A DNA stretch of 64,000 nt from Metaphire vulgaris (lineage: Eukaryota; Annelida; Clitellata; Crassiclitellata; Megascolecidae), in the NCBI GenBank assembly GCA_018105865.1, contig CM030836.1, positions 6,947,192 to 7,011,191 of the forward strand. Direction: 5' to 3'. Of this stretch, positions 18,901 to 31,797 are shown piece after piece (position 1 is the first letter of the stretch; the number at the start of each line of letters is the position of its first letter). Below the pieces are notes generated by a model. The model saw only the letters and a list, made by a program, of their open reading frames with translations, was not told where the DNA came from and did not search any database. Both the position numbers and the translations under genes were made by a program.

Positions 18901-21900
18901 AAACGTTGGGACTCCAATCTCTGCAGTCGATCTTTCAACATCCTCTCGCCATCCTCCTGCTCTCTTTTCATCCGTTCAATCTATCAACAAAACAATTTCA
19001 ACAGCTATTAATCATCATCAATCAAAAATAAACAACTCTCTCACAGAAATTCTAAGTCACTTTTCACAATGTTGCTAAAATGCAGCAGCATAAAGCAACC
19101 AGCACAAGGACAACAAGAACACAGATTACAGTCTGCCAACGCATTCAAATAACTGTATTTCTGCATGCATGACAGGACTTCTGCCTATTAAGGTAGGCTT
19201 ATAGAAACATAGCAATGTCACTACTATTTTTTACAGACATAGATAAACAAAGCAAAACAATATATCATCTGCTGCAGTTGGCTTCAATTAAGCATGATTA
19301 CATCTCCCTCGAGGTCTCCTTCTGACATCTGACTAATTTGTCATACAGGTATCTTAAATACCAAGAGTGTAAAATGAACAAATTTTCACATTGTGGAAAA
19401 ACAACTATCTGCTGTGATCATTAGAATTATTATATTGCTTACTAACATAATCTGAAATTATCCTTAGATTAATGTACAACACAAAGTCAAAAACTTACTT
19501 CCTTAGCTTTGGAGCTGTCGGCATCTCTATAAGCTTCTTTCGTCTTCTGCTTCTCAAATTGTACCATTTCTGTTCACAGAACATTGACCAAGGCATATAA
19601 AGTAGCCACAAATAATTAATCTGATCGACAAATAAATGGTCTACAATGTTTCAATGTACCATAATTTTCATCTTGATCAAATCTTTCACTAAATCATGAG
19701 TTACGTTAATAACAAACTGAATGAAATCTGAAAGATCACAGCTAAATTTTGATTAAGGAAAGAATGGATAAAACACATATTTACTGACTCTGATATAAAT
19801 AAAATATCTACCATCAAATTGAGCGTGTTTCAGCTTCTGATCAGCCTGATAATGGGCAACTTGTTCCTTTAAATCAAAGATCTGTTCCTGTTGTACTTGG
19901 CATTTTCGTTCCAAATCATCAGCCTACAACATCAGTAGGCCTTCTAAATCAAGTAGATAAATTCAGTAACATAACATTCAACAAAATTATCTATGACTTT
20001 CGAAAACCATATCCAAAACTTCTTCTACAACAAAACTTTAACTTCCTACAACTTTTTCAAAGGCTGAAAACTCCAACCTCAATAAATTCTCTGATTCAAA
20101 GCTATTTAAAAATCTAAGTTGAAAATGGCAACAGTGTATGCAAACCTTTTTCTCTTGCTGAAATTTGCTTTCATTCATTTCCATCAGTTCTTTATTCAAC
20201 CTTGTTTCAAGCAAGAGACGTTCCTTTAAAAAAATAAAATCTTAATCAGTAAACCCCAATAGTTACATAAGAGATAGTCTAACAACAGGCATCCACAAGA
20301 ATTTCTTAAAGTTTCCAGCACTAAATCAAAAAATTATTTAAATTCATAGTTGCAAAGTAACAGTTCATAGGGAAACACTTATTCCTTCTAATATTATTCA
20401 GTTATGATAAGGGAAACCTTGTCTGCTGTAAGATATTAAGTAAGATATCTGAAGTTCTCCAACAGCAAAAATATGTAGCAAAATTTAATCAAACCAAAAA
20501 TCGCATTCCAAAAATAATTAATTACAAAAACATGACTGATAAGTTGCAAAGAGAGAGAATCAAAATATTCACAAGATATACAAATATACAGGGTGGCACA
20601 AAAAACCAGAGATGTAGCAAGTACACAATGCTTCAAGTACAAGTACCTGGCCTCCGAGTACAAGTACAAGTACAAGTACTTGCATTCCAAAAATTCAGTA
20701 CAAGTAAAGTACCTGGCCTCCAGTACAAGTACAAGTACAAGTTGGCCTTCCAGTCAAGTAAAGTATGGCCTCCGATACAAGTACAAGTACCTGGCCTCCA
20801 AGTATTAGTATTTTTGACATTGACATTTTTTCCGCTGACATTTTGTCCCCATGACATTTTCTACATGACATTTTGTCCGTGACATTTTGTCCTCGGACAG
20901 TTTGTCCGCCAAATAAAATTGACACTATTAGCATCTAAATATCATCACAGTTGCACTAAAAATAGAGATGATAGTCTTGCATCGGTCATATTAACCCTAT
21001 GCAGTCTCGCGATCAAGCCAGCTTGGCTAAATCGCGCGTAATTGGTGCAAAAGGCACACTAAGGTCTCTAATTAATGGCTGCATTATACAGCCTGTTGAA
21101 CTCTTTTCTATTAACTTCACTGTTCCAAAATACGATGGTATCAGAGGCTTCATCATAAATATCGTTGAGTTCCAGGTACTTGGCCATCTGTGAGGATGTG
21201 CTTGTCATTAGCCTAAAGGAACAGCATTACTGGTACCATTGAAGTACATGTAGCCAGAGATGTATCAAGTACACAATGCTTCAAGTACAAGTACAAGTAC
21301 AAGTACCTGGCCTCCGAGTACAAGTACAAGTACAAGTACTAAAAAATTTGTACTGAGTACAACTCGAGTACAAGTACAAGTACCAAGTACTACATCTCTG
21401 CAAAAAACCCAGACTAGTCACATTTAGGTTTGAATTTAATACAGTCCGAGTTTTTATGCGCCACCCTGTACATATAAACAGTAATTTTATGGTCACTTAG
21501 CCATGCCGAGTATTAACATTTCTTTCTTTTCAATCTTCTTAATTATCTTCTACAGTTAAAAATTAACTTTCATTTTCCCTATAAACTTGACTAGCTACAG
21601 TTTTTATTTCATAAAGTGCTTGAAAATAAACTGTTCCTGGGCATGCCTTAGCTCTATAGAAATTGATGAGATATGACGTAACATTAAGATATTGTTAAAA
21701 TTTTAAAGAAATTGTTTAACATTTAGTCGGTAGATCAAATATAGACAGACTTCCTTGTCCCGTTTAGACTCGTGCTGATGCAACTTGATGGCATCATTAT
21801 GTTCTTCTTTTGTTATTTGCAAAAGTCGACTCAATTCGCCAACTCTGCTTTCTGTAAGTGCTAGTTCTGACTCAGCTAACGACAATCTATCACAGAAACC

Positions 21901-22406
21901 CAAACAGCAGCCGTCAAACTATGAACAGTTTGGATATACTTTCAACCAGAGGTGGGTAATTGTATAGTTCCAACATAATTAATAAAACTCAACAGTTAGA
22001 ATTAATTAGTAAAATATGACAAATTGAAAATTTTAATAGATCAAAGTTAATTTAATTATAACTAGAAAGGCAACCAAAGTGTGCATCGTCAGTTTCATTC
22101 AAAAGTCAAATACTTCATTTATTACCAGAATTACATTTTATAAAGAGCAGTTACTGTCAGGTCATTCTCTTCCTGTTAAATTACTTCCAATTTTCCCTAA
22201 ATACTTACGAGTAGGGGCAATGTCAGCCTGTGACAACGCAAAGAGAAACAAAGAAAGTTGGATTTGGTTGAGCACTAGAAGTGACTACAGCAGCAAGGTT
22301 ACAAATAAACACAAAGAGCACAAATAAGGTTACAAATAAGCATAAAGAGCACAAATTTACTATATATGATTATATAAATATATAATATGTATATAATAAT
22401 ATATAT

Positions 22407-22438
<32 letters not shown>

Positions 22439-25400
22439 CCTTAGGTAGGGTTGGCATAAGACTCTAGCTTCACTTAATATGCTGATGAGGAAGAGGAAAT
22501 GTATACAGCAGATAATTAACCAGATATAAAAAATAACCATCCATTCACACTCATCACACATATATTGATACAGTAATTTCTACTAATACTTGCATACTTG
22601 GTAACAACATCGTTGAACTGTTCCTTTCTCTGTTCCAAGGCTTCCGTGCAAACGGAGAAGTTTCTCAGCAGAGTTTCTATCAACAGAAGACAATTAGTCA
22701 TAATTATCTAAACATAATCAAAGTCATAATTATCTAAACAAAGTCATAATTATCTAAACAATCTTTCAAAAACTTTCAATCCTTCATGCTCTTCACTTTA
22801 AACAATCTTGATGCAAACAATACAGTGGCATACATCATAAAATATAGAATAAAATTGTAAGCAAACAAGCACACGACAATATACCAGTTAGTGAATCAAT
22901 AAACACATAAATAATTTCATTCCAGGCACGCATCCAGGGAAGCAGATGCCAAAAATCTAACGAGTTTTCTATTCTCAAATAATAACACCTGCTTAATAGT
23001 GCAGGTGTCTCCATATCTTTATTATCTCCATTCAGTTTATACATGATCTGGTCTTCAAAGTGGTTGTTTCCTTACTATGATAATTTCTTTCCATGACCCT
23101 GTCATCAGGCTTTCTAGCTCTATATTTTCAAACCACCTAATTCTGTTTCTTCTAACTATCTACCATTCCAAACTATCTTCTCACAAGCGAGTCTAAGCAT
23201 TATCGTTTCTGTTCAACAACATTAGCAGACAATCAAACATGATACTTTCACATGAACATTCAAGAAATCAAACACTAACTGCTGAGATTTCTGGATTACA
23301 CTTTCCTGACGATCAATCTTATCCATAAGCTGAATCAACTAAAACCAGTACAACATTCAAAAGTTTAATTTTATTAAAAAACCTATATTACCGGTAATAA
23401 TGGCAACATCAAGAAATATAAACTTAAATGCTTAAATGTATCTGCAGAATACAGCATAGTAATCCCAATAATAAAAGCTGTATTTTTGCACAAACCCTAT
23501 CTAACCAAGCCAAGAGATGAAACAATAAATGAGTAAATCTTATTCGGCTAATCTTGTCCTGGCCTCGTTTCTTTTGCCTTTATTCAGTTCTTGGATTTCT
23601 GAGCTCAGTATGTGCTCCCTTCGCAAATGATCAGACGTCAGCATTGCACGGTCCATGTTATGGGCTACGGCAGTTTCTACAAAACACGAGGAATAAAATT
23701 CTCGATTATCAAGTCAAGAATGTTAGCCTCATCGCTGCTCACTTAAGTCAAATGAAGACAACAAACCATGAAACCAGATGAATGGAAGATAGTGCCATAG
23801 CAACAAGAGAAAATTTATAAACTTCTCCGTTCAAACATTCATGACAATACTGTTGCACAGGAGATCTTGCAAATAATCAGTTTTGAGGGGGAATTCAACT
23901 TTTAGGACTTATTGGCATATACCAAGAAGATATAAATATAGATAAGAAATAACAATATAATTGTCAAAATCAAGTGTTGTATTTAGCAGCAATAAATATA
24001 TTACCAGGTACATAATTTTCTATTCAATTAAGAGAATGAGTAATGCTATCAATGTAATTAGATTGAAATGTAATTCCATGTCAGATAGATGATATCAATT
24101 TCTATTCCCTCTCTATATATTTTCCAATTTGTTTATCAGCAAAGATAGTCTGTAAATATAATTACTGATGATCATGGCAGGGCTAACAAAATGCAAATTT
24201 AATGCAACTGCATATGCAAATACTATTTAGACATTACAGTATGCATCAGAATGCTATAAATCTCTGCCAATAACAGAAGCCCTACTTACCAATTGCCTTC
24301 AGCACATCACTTGGAACATTATTACCAGCAAGAGACAATCGAACAATAGTTTTATTGTATTCAAGAGCATTAAGAATTTCTCGGCCTCCCAACAGACCAA
24401 CATTGTTCCATCGCAAATCTGTAAGAAATTATTACCAATTACACAATAATTGGAATTCATTTAGAATTCACAAAGTTTTTTTCCAGTATTATATAATAGG
24501 AAATAAGAATCAAAACTAATGTGATAAAATGATTACAACAACTGAATTATTCTGCCTAATCTTGCATCAAGTTTTGGCAAGATGAAGTAACAAAGTCTTC
24601 TGTCCATATTAAAATTCCCCTTTGCCTGTGGATTGCAGACATGCAGTCAGAGCAAATAAAACATAGACTGCAACAGTGGTAAGCCTGGTGAAAAGCTCTA
24701 GTGACCAAATACCATTTCAGTACTAGCTGCACATGCAGGCATATTCATTAATCAGCAAATCCAGTTAAACGAGAATGTTTTGAGTGATTCAGCATGATTT
24801 TCAAATACTGAAGTCGCCCAGTCAGCAATGTTTTACAAATTATATGCCCACTATTTGGGGTGGAAGATGGAGGAGTGGGCTATGCGCTGGAGCAGTAGGC
24901 TGACGTAGCGAGGTTCAGGCCCTGTTAGCGTCTCTAGTGACTTTCACACAGGCAGTAATGCCTCCTAAGCAACTTTAAATCATGCTATGCTACTAATGTG
25001 ATTCTGTTTATTTTCTTCCCCATTGAGTTCTGATTTATTTTCTTCCCCATCTTTGACAAATTGCACAAATAAATGCAGTATTATTTGGGTTTACCTATTT
25101 GTTTTACCTTATGAGTAAAATAAAAATAACTTTAGCCGTGTCAAAAAGTAAAACTTCCAGTTAAAAATGCCAAGCACAGCCAGGAACATATGTCAATGAC
25201 CTCAGTTTTGCAGTTCAGAACAAGAACCAATTAAATCAAAACAAAAAGAGAGCACAGATAATCAAAATAAAAAGTACAGAAGCGACTACAAGAAGGCAAA
25301 CAATTGCTCTACTCTAGATAAGCATTTTATTTTAATTATTCTTAATCACAATCTGTCCAACAACAGTAATCATAATCAAAACAGTATCCAAGAGCAGCAT

Positions 25401-27549
25401 GCTGTAATAAACTATGACATCAAAAATTGATTTGCTTTTTACACACCAAGACATTTGAGTGTTGAATTGCGTTTGAGCGCATTTGCCATTTCTCCAGCGC
25501 CTTGGTGGCTGATCTGATTGTTTCGAAGGTCTAGGACCTGAAGACATGAATTGCCACTCAGACCCTCACAAAAGACCGAGAACGCAGACTCAATGAGACC
25601 AACAGCATTCCATTCCAGACAGAGACTGTCAATTATAACACACACAGAGGGTAGGTTCATATCTAATAATATAACCAACATGCGAGTCAAATCGAAAATA
25701 TGTCAATGAATGTCTCTTTGGTTAAAGCACAGCAGCTTAAAAACTCATTTATGAAATTATATTTTATTGCAAAGCCATCAAAACATGAATGCTTAGCATG
25801 CAGCTGTTATAATTTATTGCAATTAATGTTAATAAACTTCATCACATACTCTTAATGGCTGATGACAGGCATAAAATCAGTAATAGACAAAATGAAAATA
25901 TCAGCATATACAGTATATGTGCATATAAAAGATCCAGTATGTACATAATCAACATTACCATGCTTTCACTGCTGAATCATAAAGCTTTATTATAACATTG
26001 AATTTCAGTCATAGAAGGAAGACAATTAACAGAAGAAACCTTTTGTGTCTAGCCACTGCCGCTAAAGAGCTGAGAGAGAGCAAGATGATGATAACATTGA
26101 CAGATATGTGAATTACATCTCATATACAGAACTGCAAAGGAGACAAATCAAAGACCAGATACTCAAATACATTTTCAACTAATGACAATAAGTTCTCACC
26201 ACAACAATTTTGTATTCTGTCGAAGCATCCGGCCCAAACACTCGGCTCCAATGCCACGTATTGAGTTTCCCTAAAAGTCATTTGAATGCTTAAAATAAAA
26301 TCCATGCAACAAAAAGATGAAATAATAATCATTTATAAACATTCCAAAAATATTTGCAGCCACAACTTTAATACCTTTGACAGTCCTTCATCTCAAATTC
26401 TTAAAATGGTATCAGTTTTTGTTCTTGAAAACGGTAAACTAATTTGCAGGCATCTAATTGCACACTGTGCATTTCAAAATATCTTGTTCTTCTCAGCAGC
26501 TCAATGTAAGATTTTGTGGAAAGTTTAAACATACCAAATAATTCAGATAATCTAATTATTATTATCTAAAAAAGGACTTTAAAATAGGCTGATAACCCCA
26601 TTTATGCTATTCAGAATGATGTCAAAAGTGTGGAAATGATGCAGAATGCAGTAGTGGAAAAATGTATGAAATATTTTTATTAGAAAATTATACAAAGTCA
26701 GCAAAATTTTCAGAAAAAGTACACTTTCTTACACATGATACATATAAATACATAACGTACAATGTACGTCGTACATGCTGGAAACCCTGAAGTTAAGCAA
26801 TTTAGTTAGTCTAGTTAATTAGATAAGTAATTTTACACACTATGGCTTGAAACGACTAAAATACACATCACTACCTTCAATTCCAAACGTCGGCAACTCA
26901 AATTCTCTGAGAGTCCATAAGCCAAAGCTCGAACACCTAGAATTCACACAGCAACAATAAATAAAAGGTAAAACCAAAAGATTAGCATGAGTTTATTTAG
27001 TCATAATGCCACCACTGTAGAAGATGAAGTAACAAAATAAATCTGCAGTTAATCACAATATTGCAGACAATACAGCTTCTGAAGTCTTCAGTTTAATATC
27101 AGTGTGAGTTACAGCAAACAATCCTACCCTCTTCTGCAAGTGCACAGTCATTGAACTTGATTTCAGACAAAGCCGCACAACAAGTGAAAAGCTTGCCAAG
27201 AATGGCACACGTCTTTGCGGAAAGACTATAAGTCGACAAGTCCAACGAATATGCACCACATTTTCGAGGATTCTTCTTCGCGCTAAAGAAAGAACAAAAA
27301 AATGTTTCACCCTTTCTGGAATCTGATTGAAATACACATTTTGTCATAAATGTCCAAACTATCATCAGATATAACAGTTTTGAGGCTCAAATTAAGGATA
27401 TATTACAGCATGTATATAAATCTGAAATCTGAATCTTTCCACAAAAACCTAAAAACATATTTATTTAAGATGGTGTTTGACTCCACTTGTTAAGTGCTCT
27501 TGTCTTGGACCTTAGTCTTGTTTATTGATTGCGCTGAAGAAATTGTCTG

Positions 27550-27608
<59 letters not shown>

Positions 27609-28415
27609 TAGTAGGTAGCACTTCAAACTTCAGATATACCAAGCTATATGCTAGATTCAATGGACTGTTGAAACTAATTGATATCAAGTAAAGATTTATA
27701 TCACAATATTGTGCCTCCACAAATCACTGAGAGTAACTGGGAATCAGATACCAAGATATTGAGAACATAAAAAGAGCCTGATTTATGTGTATTTGACTGG
27801 AATAGAATGCACTGTAAAATTTCAAATATCATTTTAGAAAGTACTATAACAGAATCACTATGCAAAGGTGTACAACTGTACATATTGCTCAGTCAACCAA
27901 AGTCTATGTTGAAACAAATGTACTTATTCTGTACATCATAAATAACTTAATAATAAAACAATGAAGTTTGGTCTTAAGCTTTAAGTATCTTAAGTGTGGT
28001 CTAGAGAAGATACCGGTAACTGTTATTATTTTGTTCAAAATAGGCAATTACACTTAAGAAAAATTTTACTAAAGACATCTGTTTATAACTGTCTTTGAGT
28101 AAAATTTGATAAAATTATACATAATTAGCAAAATTTCTCCATAATAATAATAATAATAATAATAATTATTATTATTATTAATTAGACAATTTCTATAGTG
28201 CAGTAAGCATAGCTTAGGCTAAAGACAAAAGTGCTTTGACACACATCACTTATATCCGATGTTAAATAAGTGTGTTTTTAGGTTCCTTCTACTTACATCT
28301 TTATCTGTTTCACCACAGAATCCTGTGGTTCAGTGCGATGTTCCTTGCACATACGCTGGTAAGACAAGAGAAAGTCATCCAAATCAATGGTCGAAATTTT
28401 GCCTTCACCCGACAT
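15974..28415 (-). CDS. LRRC45: LRRC45 - leucine-rich repeat containing 45, 17 exons
   Basis: The product is a centrosome-linker protein in animals: N-terminal leucine-rich repeats, then a long coiled coil. Minus-strand exons, 5' to 3': 28415-28297, 27282-27128, 26936-26875, 26270-26200, 25625-25447, 24418-24290, 23676-23564, 23338-23280, 22676-22598, 21886-21751, 20223-20146, 19923-19812, 19569-19499, 18980-18795, 17947-17774, 17130-16983, 16155-15974 (stop TAA). LRR-type segments include [21 protein letters not shown] and [13 protein letters not shown] (exons 5-6). From exon 7 the protein is heptad-rich ([13 protein letters not shown] in exon 14), and the C-terminal exon ends [11 protein letters not shown]. 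About 683 residues against about 670 in human. Start: ATG 28415, followed by SGEGKIST. Odd points: exon 7 lacks a GT donor and length comparison favours GC at 23562-23563. Exons 8 and 9 disagree in phase by one base at an A run next to the exon 9 acceptor. Introns hold a SINE and a nested hAT/mariner element. Confidence 0.93.
20589..21468. mobile_element. Small mariner-like MITE (host of a nested hAT element)
   Basis: Outer ends read CAGGGTGGCACAAAAAAC (20589 onward) and, at 21468, the reverse complement of CAGGGTGGCGCATAAAAACT, with TA on both sides (20587-20588, 21469-21470). Removing the inner hAT insertion and one target copy leaves only about 78 bp, so it is a tiny non-autonomous element whose two TIRs nearly meet. 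It lies in an LRRC45 intron. Confidence 0.72.
20607..21400. mobile_element. hAT-type non-autonomous element with AAGTAC arrays, nested in the mariner-like MITE
   Basis: Starts CAGAGATGTAGCAAGTAC and ends GTACTACATCTCTG. The 11-bp terminal inverted repeat CAGAGATGTAG is perfect, and a perfect 8-bp target duplication CAAAAAAC lies at 20599-20606 and 21401-21408. The target lies inside the TIR of the mariner-like element, so this insertion is younger. Both subterminal zones (about 20634-20803 and 21277-21390) are arrays of the hexamer AAGTAC broken by CTGGCCTCC. The middle (20810-21240) is unrelated and shows no transposase. Confidence 0.88.
22385..22437. repeat. (TA)n-rich microsatellite
   Basis: Tract of alternating TA with a few interruptions, in an LRRC45 intron. 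Confidence 0.85.
24859..24988 (+). repeat. tRNA-derived SINE (family 1)
   Basis: Head GGTGGAAGATGGAGGAGTGG with a B-box-like GAGGTTCAGGCC, body CTCTAGTGACTTTCACACAG, GGCAGTAATGCCTCC and the end AACTTTAAATCATGCTA. Same family as the copy at 10879-11008 on the other strand. Inside an LRRC45 intron. Confidence 0.8.
27549..27609. repeat. (TAA)n microsatellite
   Basis: About twenty uninterrupted AAT units between LRRC45 exons 1 and 2. Similar shorter AAT tracts occur at 28142-28168 and 29517-29535. Confidence 0.9.
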
Positions 28416-29779
28416 TGCAGACCTCTAGTAGAAAATATCTTACTGTTGCAAACTTTGCAAGTATCAAAGTTAAAAACAACAAAACTTGGTAATCTGGACT
28501 CAAGCAGGTCAGCAAACATGTGTAAACTTTTATATATGCAGGATGCAGATTTAATAAACAGTACATAAAGCACTTAGTAAGTCTGTCATTAGAAAAGCAA
28601 AATATGATCACATTACACCTACTAATAGAAGGTTTCACTGGTTACTGATCAAGTGAAGAACTGATTTCAAAACCAGTTTTTACATTCATAAGTCAAACAG
28701 GTCTTCTGATACCACATGCACATACCATAATCAAGGGCAACTCTTGGCAAACACAACTTCTCTGTTGACACAACTAGGCTTATTCTGGAATTCATTTCAG
28801 GCAGTTGTGCACTTGGATCTTGCCTTAACATCAATGAACTATTATCGAACAGAACCTATGTACTGGTATATTCAAACACAAACTATTATGGTCACCATTT
28901 CTGACTATGGTTTCACTTATAAACAATCATTCAATGATGCTTCAGTGCACAAATTACATTGTGTTTTAAGATCATGACCAAGATAAGTGATTTCATTGTT
29001 GATTGTTTAAATAACTGTTTCTTATGTGCAGATTAGGGTGTTCAGAAAGTACATTTGAAAAAATGTTTTTTTATTATCGACTTGCATACCCTCTAAATTT
29101 GTTCCAATTGACATTGTGAATAACTCCAGCAATTTTTTTTGTTCTATAACAATGTTAAGTGACAGCTCAGTCACCAATGTTTAATACTACACAATTTTTA
29201 GTTAAAATCAAGATCAGGAACAGTTTTTAATAACAGTCAGTCAGATTAGGTATTGATTCTCTATGAAACAACAATAAACAGTAGCACATTACAGTGTTAC
29301 AGCAGTAAATAAAATTTGTTAAGTTTTAAAAGTTTCTAATTTTCACTGAAGTTCTTCTCCAATGGTGTGATAATCTGCTTTCATTGATGCTCGACTACTT
29401 GAAAGATGAGATGACTGCTACTCGTTGTGTCAGTGCCAAGTTGGAGTCAGCTGCTAACTTAACTTCCCTTTCAGTGGTCATTAACAACATGCTTCATAAT
29501 GCAAATCACTGCCTCCTAATAATAATAATAATAATTATAATAAGCAGTCCATCGAAATGATGATGATGCAATGCCTGTGAATCCAGATATGGATTTTGGT
29601 TTGAGTTTATTGTTCATAAATGGATGCACACATGGCTATTGAGTCCAGTTTTCATCATGCTTGCCTTTCTGCAGTAGTTGCATGTAAGTTCGTGGTAGTG
29701 AAATTTCAGCTATGTGACTTGTCTCCATAGTTCCAGGTTGAAAGTTTCAGGTTCATGTTTTTTACTGACAGGATTTCTT

Positions 29780-30240
29780 GCATATGCGTGATATATTATA
29801 GTGCCACGGGACTTGCACAATGCCCAACGGCACTCTCTCGCCCTGAGCATGATGGCGACTGCAGTTCAAATCGGAACACGAGGTGTTTGCTTTCATGTGA
29901 TGCACAACGATAACCCAGTCACAAAAGCATCCAACAGTCGCTACATAGAAGGCAGAGCTATGAAAGCTCGTCAACTGCAAGCTTTTGTCATCGGTTCAAG
30001 GAAACGACGGAATTAACTAACGACCGGTTAACACACCAAAGCGCCACCTTACGAATCCTGACTCCTAACCTTACGCACGCAATCGCCATAAAAATTAAAG
30101 AGAAATTTAATTCAGCCCAAGCTGATCTGCAGCTGATTACCTACCGGAGCGACCATCGACTGATGCCAAGTGCATTACTAAAATGGCGCCATAGAGGTTC
30201 TTTAGTTAGAAGTGGACCAGTGAAGCGTCTATAGTAACCA
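29780..30240 (-). promoter_or_regulatory. Candidate promoter / 5' UTR region of LRRC45
   Basis: This block is clearly richer in CpG than its AT-rich surroundings. It has several GCGCC and CGACC words and an AAAATGGCGCCAT motif near 30179-30191 that resembles a YY1-type initiator element. It lies 1.4-1.8 kb upstream of the LRRC45 start codon with no other gene between. If it is the promoter, a 5' UTR intron must join it to the first coding exon. Inference only; no TATA box was relied on. Confidence 0.35.
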
Positions 30241-30693
30241 ATGCATATACCAGATCTAATAGGCAATAGGTTAAACTTTTAATTAAAATGCTCCGCAATA
30301 ATTAAACACAAAATTAATTACATTTTCACTACAAGATAGCAAAATTGTTGTTAAAATATTGCAAATAAACAACTCACATTATAAACAACTGCGTGCACCG
30401 ACATGAAAATATCGCCAGCCTAGAATACCAACGACTCAGCCTATTAGAAAAAAACTGTCATAGAATAACTAAAATCATCGCATCAACTGAAGCTGTGATA
30501 TTCATAATCCAAGGCTTCTGGAGTCTGACGGTCTGACCCACCGTGGCACCGTCATATATATCAATAAAATACAAAACTAGCTTTTAGCGCGAAAATTACT
30601 TCGACGTTTGTTGTGTATTACTTTGAGACCCATCAAGATCAAATCAATGACTTCTTTGGCCCCATCATTATCCTCCTAATGCACTGAGCACAG

Positions 30694-30721
30694 CCAAAGC
30701 CTTCTATAGAGAAGGCTTTGG
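30694..30721. repeat. Perfect 12-bp stem hairpin
   Basis: CCAAAGCCTTCT and AGAAGGCTTTGG are exact reverse complements separated by 4 bases. CACAG precedes each arm's outer end in direct orientation. Confidence 0.85.
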
Positions 30722-31474
30722 CACAGCCCATGATCGCTTAGGCCTGTCGACAACCATCATATCCATAGGTTTGCACAAACGACGACTGATTCTAGCCCGA
30801 ATAGGTGACTGCATGCCCCTTGTGGGTACGCTAGCATAATGGTGAGTTTGATAGGTCTCGACTCTCGAATACACAAGATCAAGAAAGTAATTGAATGCCT
30901 GATTGCCTGGATTTGTATTTAAAAGAAAAGTCAACTGAAAGATGGTTTAACTATAAGTCTACATTTGAAAGTACAATACTCGATTTCTTGCAAGATCTGA
31001 CAGGCAGTGAAATACTGTAGATCTACAGATAAAAATCTCAAATACTCCAATAGAAAGCTAACTAAATATGCCGCTCTACTTTCTTGAATTTTAACCAATT
31101 TACACTCAATTTACGAGCAACATATACTGTAAATATATTTTTTACAGTACTTGGAAATTTGTGTTCATGCAGTGTAGCTTTCCACAATTCCAAAGCATGA
31201 GGAGCTCATGCCAAAACACAAAGATTTCTGTGCCTAAGGCACTGGTAGCTTTATAGCACTGGCAATAGCTTTTGATGTAGATGGGTTCAACTATGGTGAC
31301 ACTTTGTTGCAGAGTATAAAAAATTGCTTAAAATTGTGAAACATACTTATTGAAAGCCCATTTGACAGAAAATTATTTTGCAATGCACCAAAGGCCAAAT
31401 AAAAACACCTAATGCAAATACTGTATGTACAAAGTCCACTTCATTTTTTGCACGCACGTGCATGTGGGTATAGC

Positions 31475-31797
31475 CAGTGGCGGTTCCACCGGGGGGGCCA
31501 GTGCCCCCCTACTGAGATACTGGCCCCCCTGCTGAGACCTTATACTATATATATACTATACTATATATAAAAAATTTACCAAAAAATATTTAAAAATTGC
31601 AAATTTGCCAAAAAATTGCCTAAAATTTGCACAAATTGCCTAAAATTTGGCAAAAAATTTTCTTGCCCCCAAGAAAAGTGTGAAATGATGCTACTGTACT
31701 TAATACTACATACCTAACAACAAATGGTTGGCCCCCCCCATGATTAGAAGTTGCCACCCCAACAGCCCCCACTTGCCAAATCCTGGAGCCGCCACTG
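31475..31797. mobile_element. hAT-type MITE with perfect 8-bp TSD
   Basis: 323 bp. Begins CAGTGGCGGTTCCACC and ends GGAGCCGCCACTG, an inverted repeat of about 13 bp. The duplication GGTATAGC is perfect at 31467-31474 and 31798-31805. Inside, CCCCCC tracts and a repeated AAAATTTGCC word. No coding capacity. Confidence 0.9.

Noticed and set aside
20532..20934. ORFs rich in Tyr/Lys or Cys/Thr across the AAGTAC arrays
   Set aside because: They are translations of the hexamer repeat in various frames, not proteins.
29801..30016. 72-codon plus-strand ORF upstream of LRRC45
   Set aside because: No recognisable domain; it lies in a CpG-rich, promoter-like block where chance ORFs are common, and splice sites to any neighbour were not found.
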